DNA from: a bacterium D16-36 | GTDB lineage: Bacteria; Bacillota; Clostridia; Lachnospirales; Lachnospiraceae | Assembly: GCA_003611745.1 (NCBI GenBank) | Contig: RAYF01000020.1 | Coordinates: forward strand, 30,068-94,067 | Direction of reading: 5' to 3' | Length of the DNA: 64,000 nt | In this document: positions 63,928-64,000 of the stretch, in pieces | How the letters are laid out: the number at the start of each line of letters is the position of its first letter | Position numbering within the stretch: position 1 is the first letter of the stretch | The notes under the pieces: model-generated | Database searches by the model: none | The model's input: only the letters and a program-made list of their open reading frames with translations | Told to the model about the DNA's origin: nothing | Position numbers and translations under genes: made by a program

Positions 63928-64000
63928 TATAGCAAATAATAATTAACTGGTATACTTACTTGTCTGATTGCTCATTTGCTTCGTTGGTCTACGCTCTGCT

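Noticed and set aside
1..64000. CRISPR arrays, tRNA or rRNA genes, prophage genes
   Set aside because: No regularly spaced repeats, cloverleaf-like T-loop motifs, rRNA stretches or phage structural genes were recognised in any part of the window.

Overview
The window reads as a chromosome segment of a low-to-medium GC Firmicute, most likely a Lachnospiraceae-type member of Clostridia. The evidence is the sigma-A/dnaG cluster, HisZ with short-form HisG, NfnAB, formate-tetrahydrofolate ligase, a TGS-domain uridine kinase, DUF5688/DUF3796/DUF3810-like and PDDEXK-like proteins, and TTG/GTG starts with strong GGAGG sites. No tRNA, rRNA, CRISPR array, prophage or transposase gene was seen.

Layout. 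1-1004 (minus, cut by the window edge): secreted GH43-like glycosidase with a ricin-type lectin module inserted in the enzyme fold. 1.6-17.6 kb (plus): a housekeeping run miaB, dgt, dnaG-rpoD-trmK, TGS uridine kinase, folD, rimO-pgsA-cinA-type amidohydrolase, HI0933 flavoprotein, cmk, ispH and an S1-domain protein. 17.7-22.3 kb: a signalling block of CheR, a tandem receiver protein and a soluble PocR hybrid histidine kinase with its own Hpt domain. 22.4-29.0 kb: plsX-acpP-rnc-smc-ftsY. 29-36.7 kb: ilvA and a partial histidine set, hisZ-hisG-hisD, then 1 kb of large hairpins, then hisB and a three-domain HisIE. 36.8-41.7 kb: a small membrane protein, CYTH protein, nfnAB and a DUF5688-like protein.

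41.9-48.4 kb is an accessory stretch: an autoregulated DUF3796/HTH pair with a clear operator, a small DUF7662-like protein, a decayed ORF, a nucleotidyltransferase, a Nudix hydrolase, two GNAT proteins, a DUF3810 metalloprotease-like membrane protein and a PepSY protein. 48.5-54.9 kb holds fhs, divergent pyrB-pyrI, a 685-nt near-complete palindrome and an aconitase-superfamily hydratase. 55-60.6 kb (minus) holds a PDDEXK-like protein, an ABC efflux-type transporter with its HTH regulator, and a DUF4321 protein. 60.8-63.9 kb (plus) holds two tandem LCP cell-wall ligases and an unknown lipoprotein.

The most unusual content is intergenic. Several families of repeated, highly structured elements occur: a composite of about 100 nt with three hairpins next to stop codons, a GAGCGTGTTTGAAA palindrome, an AATTGATTTCCGTG end-repeat, and giant imperfect palindromes of 150-685 nt at 33.7-34.4 kb and 51.8-52.5 kb. 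The last two sites share a core motif. These are the best candidates here for an undescribed element or structured-RNA family. All calls come from reading the sequence by eye; no database search was run.
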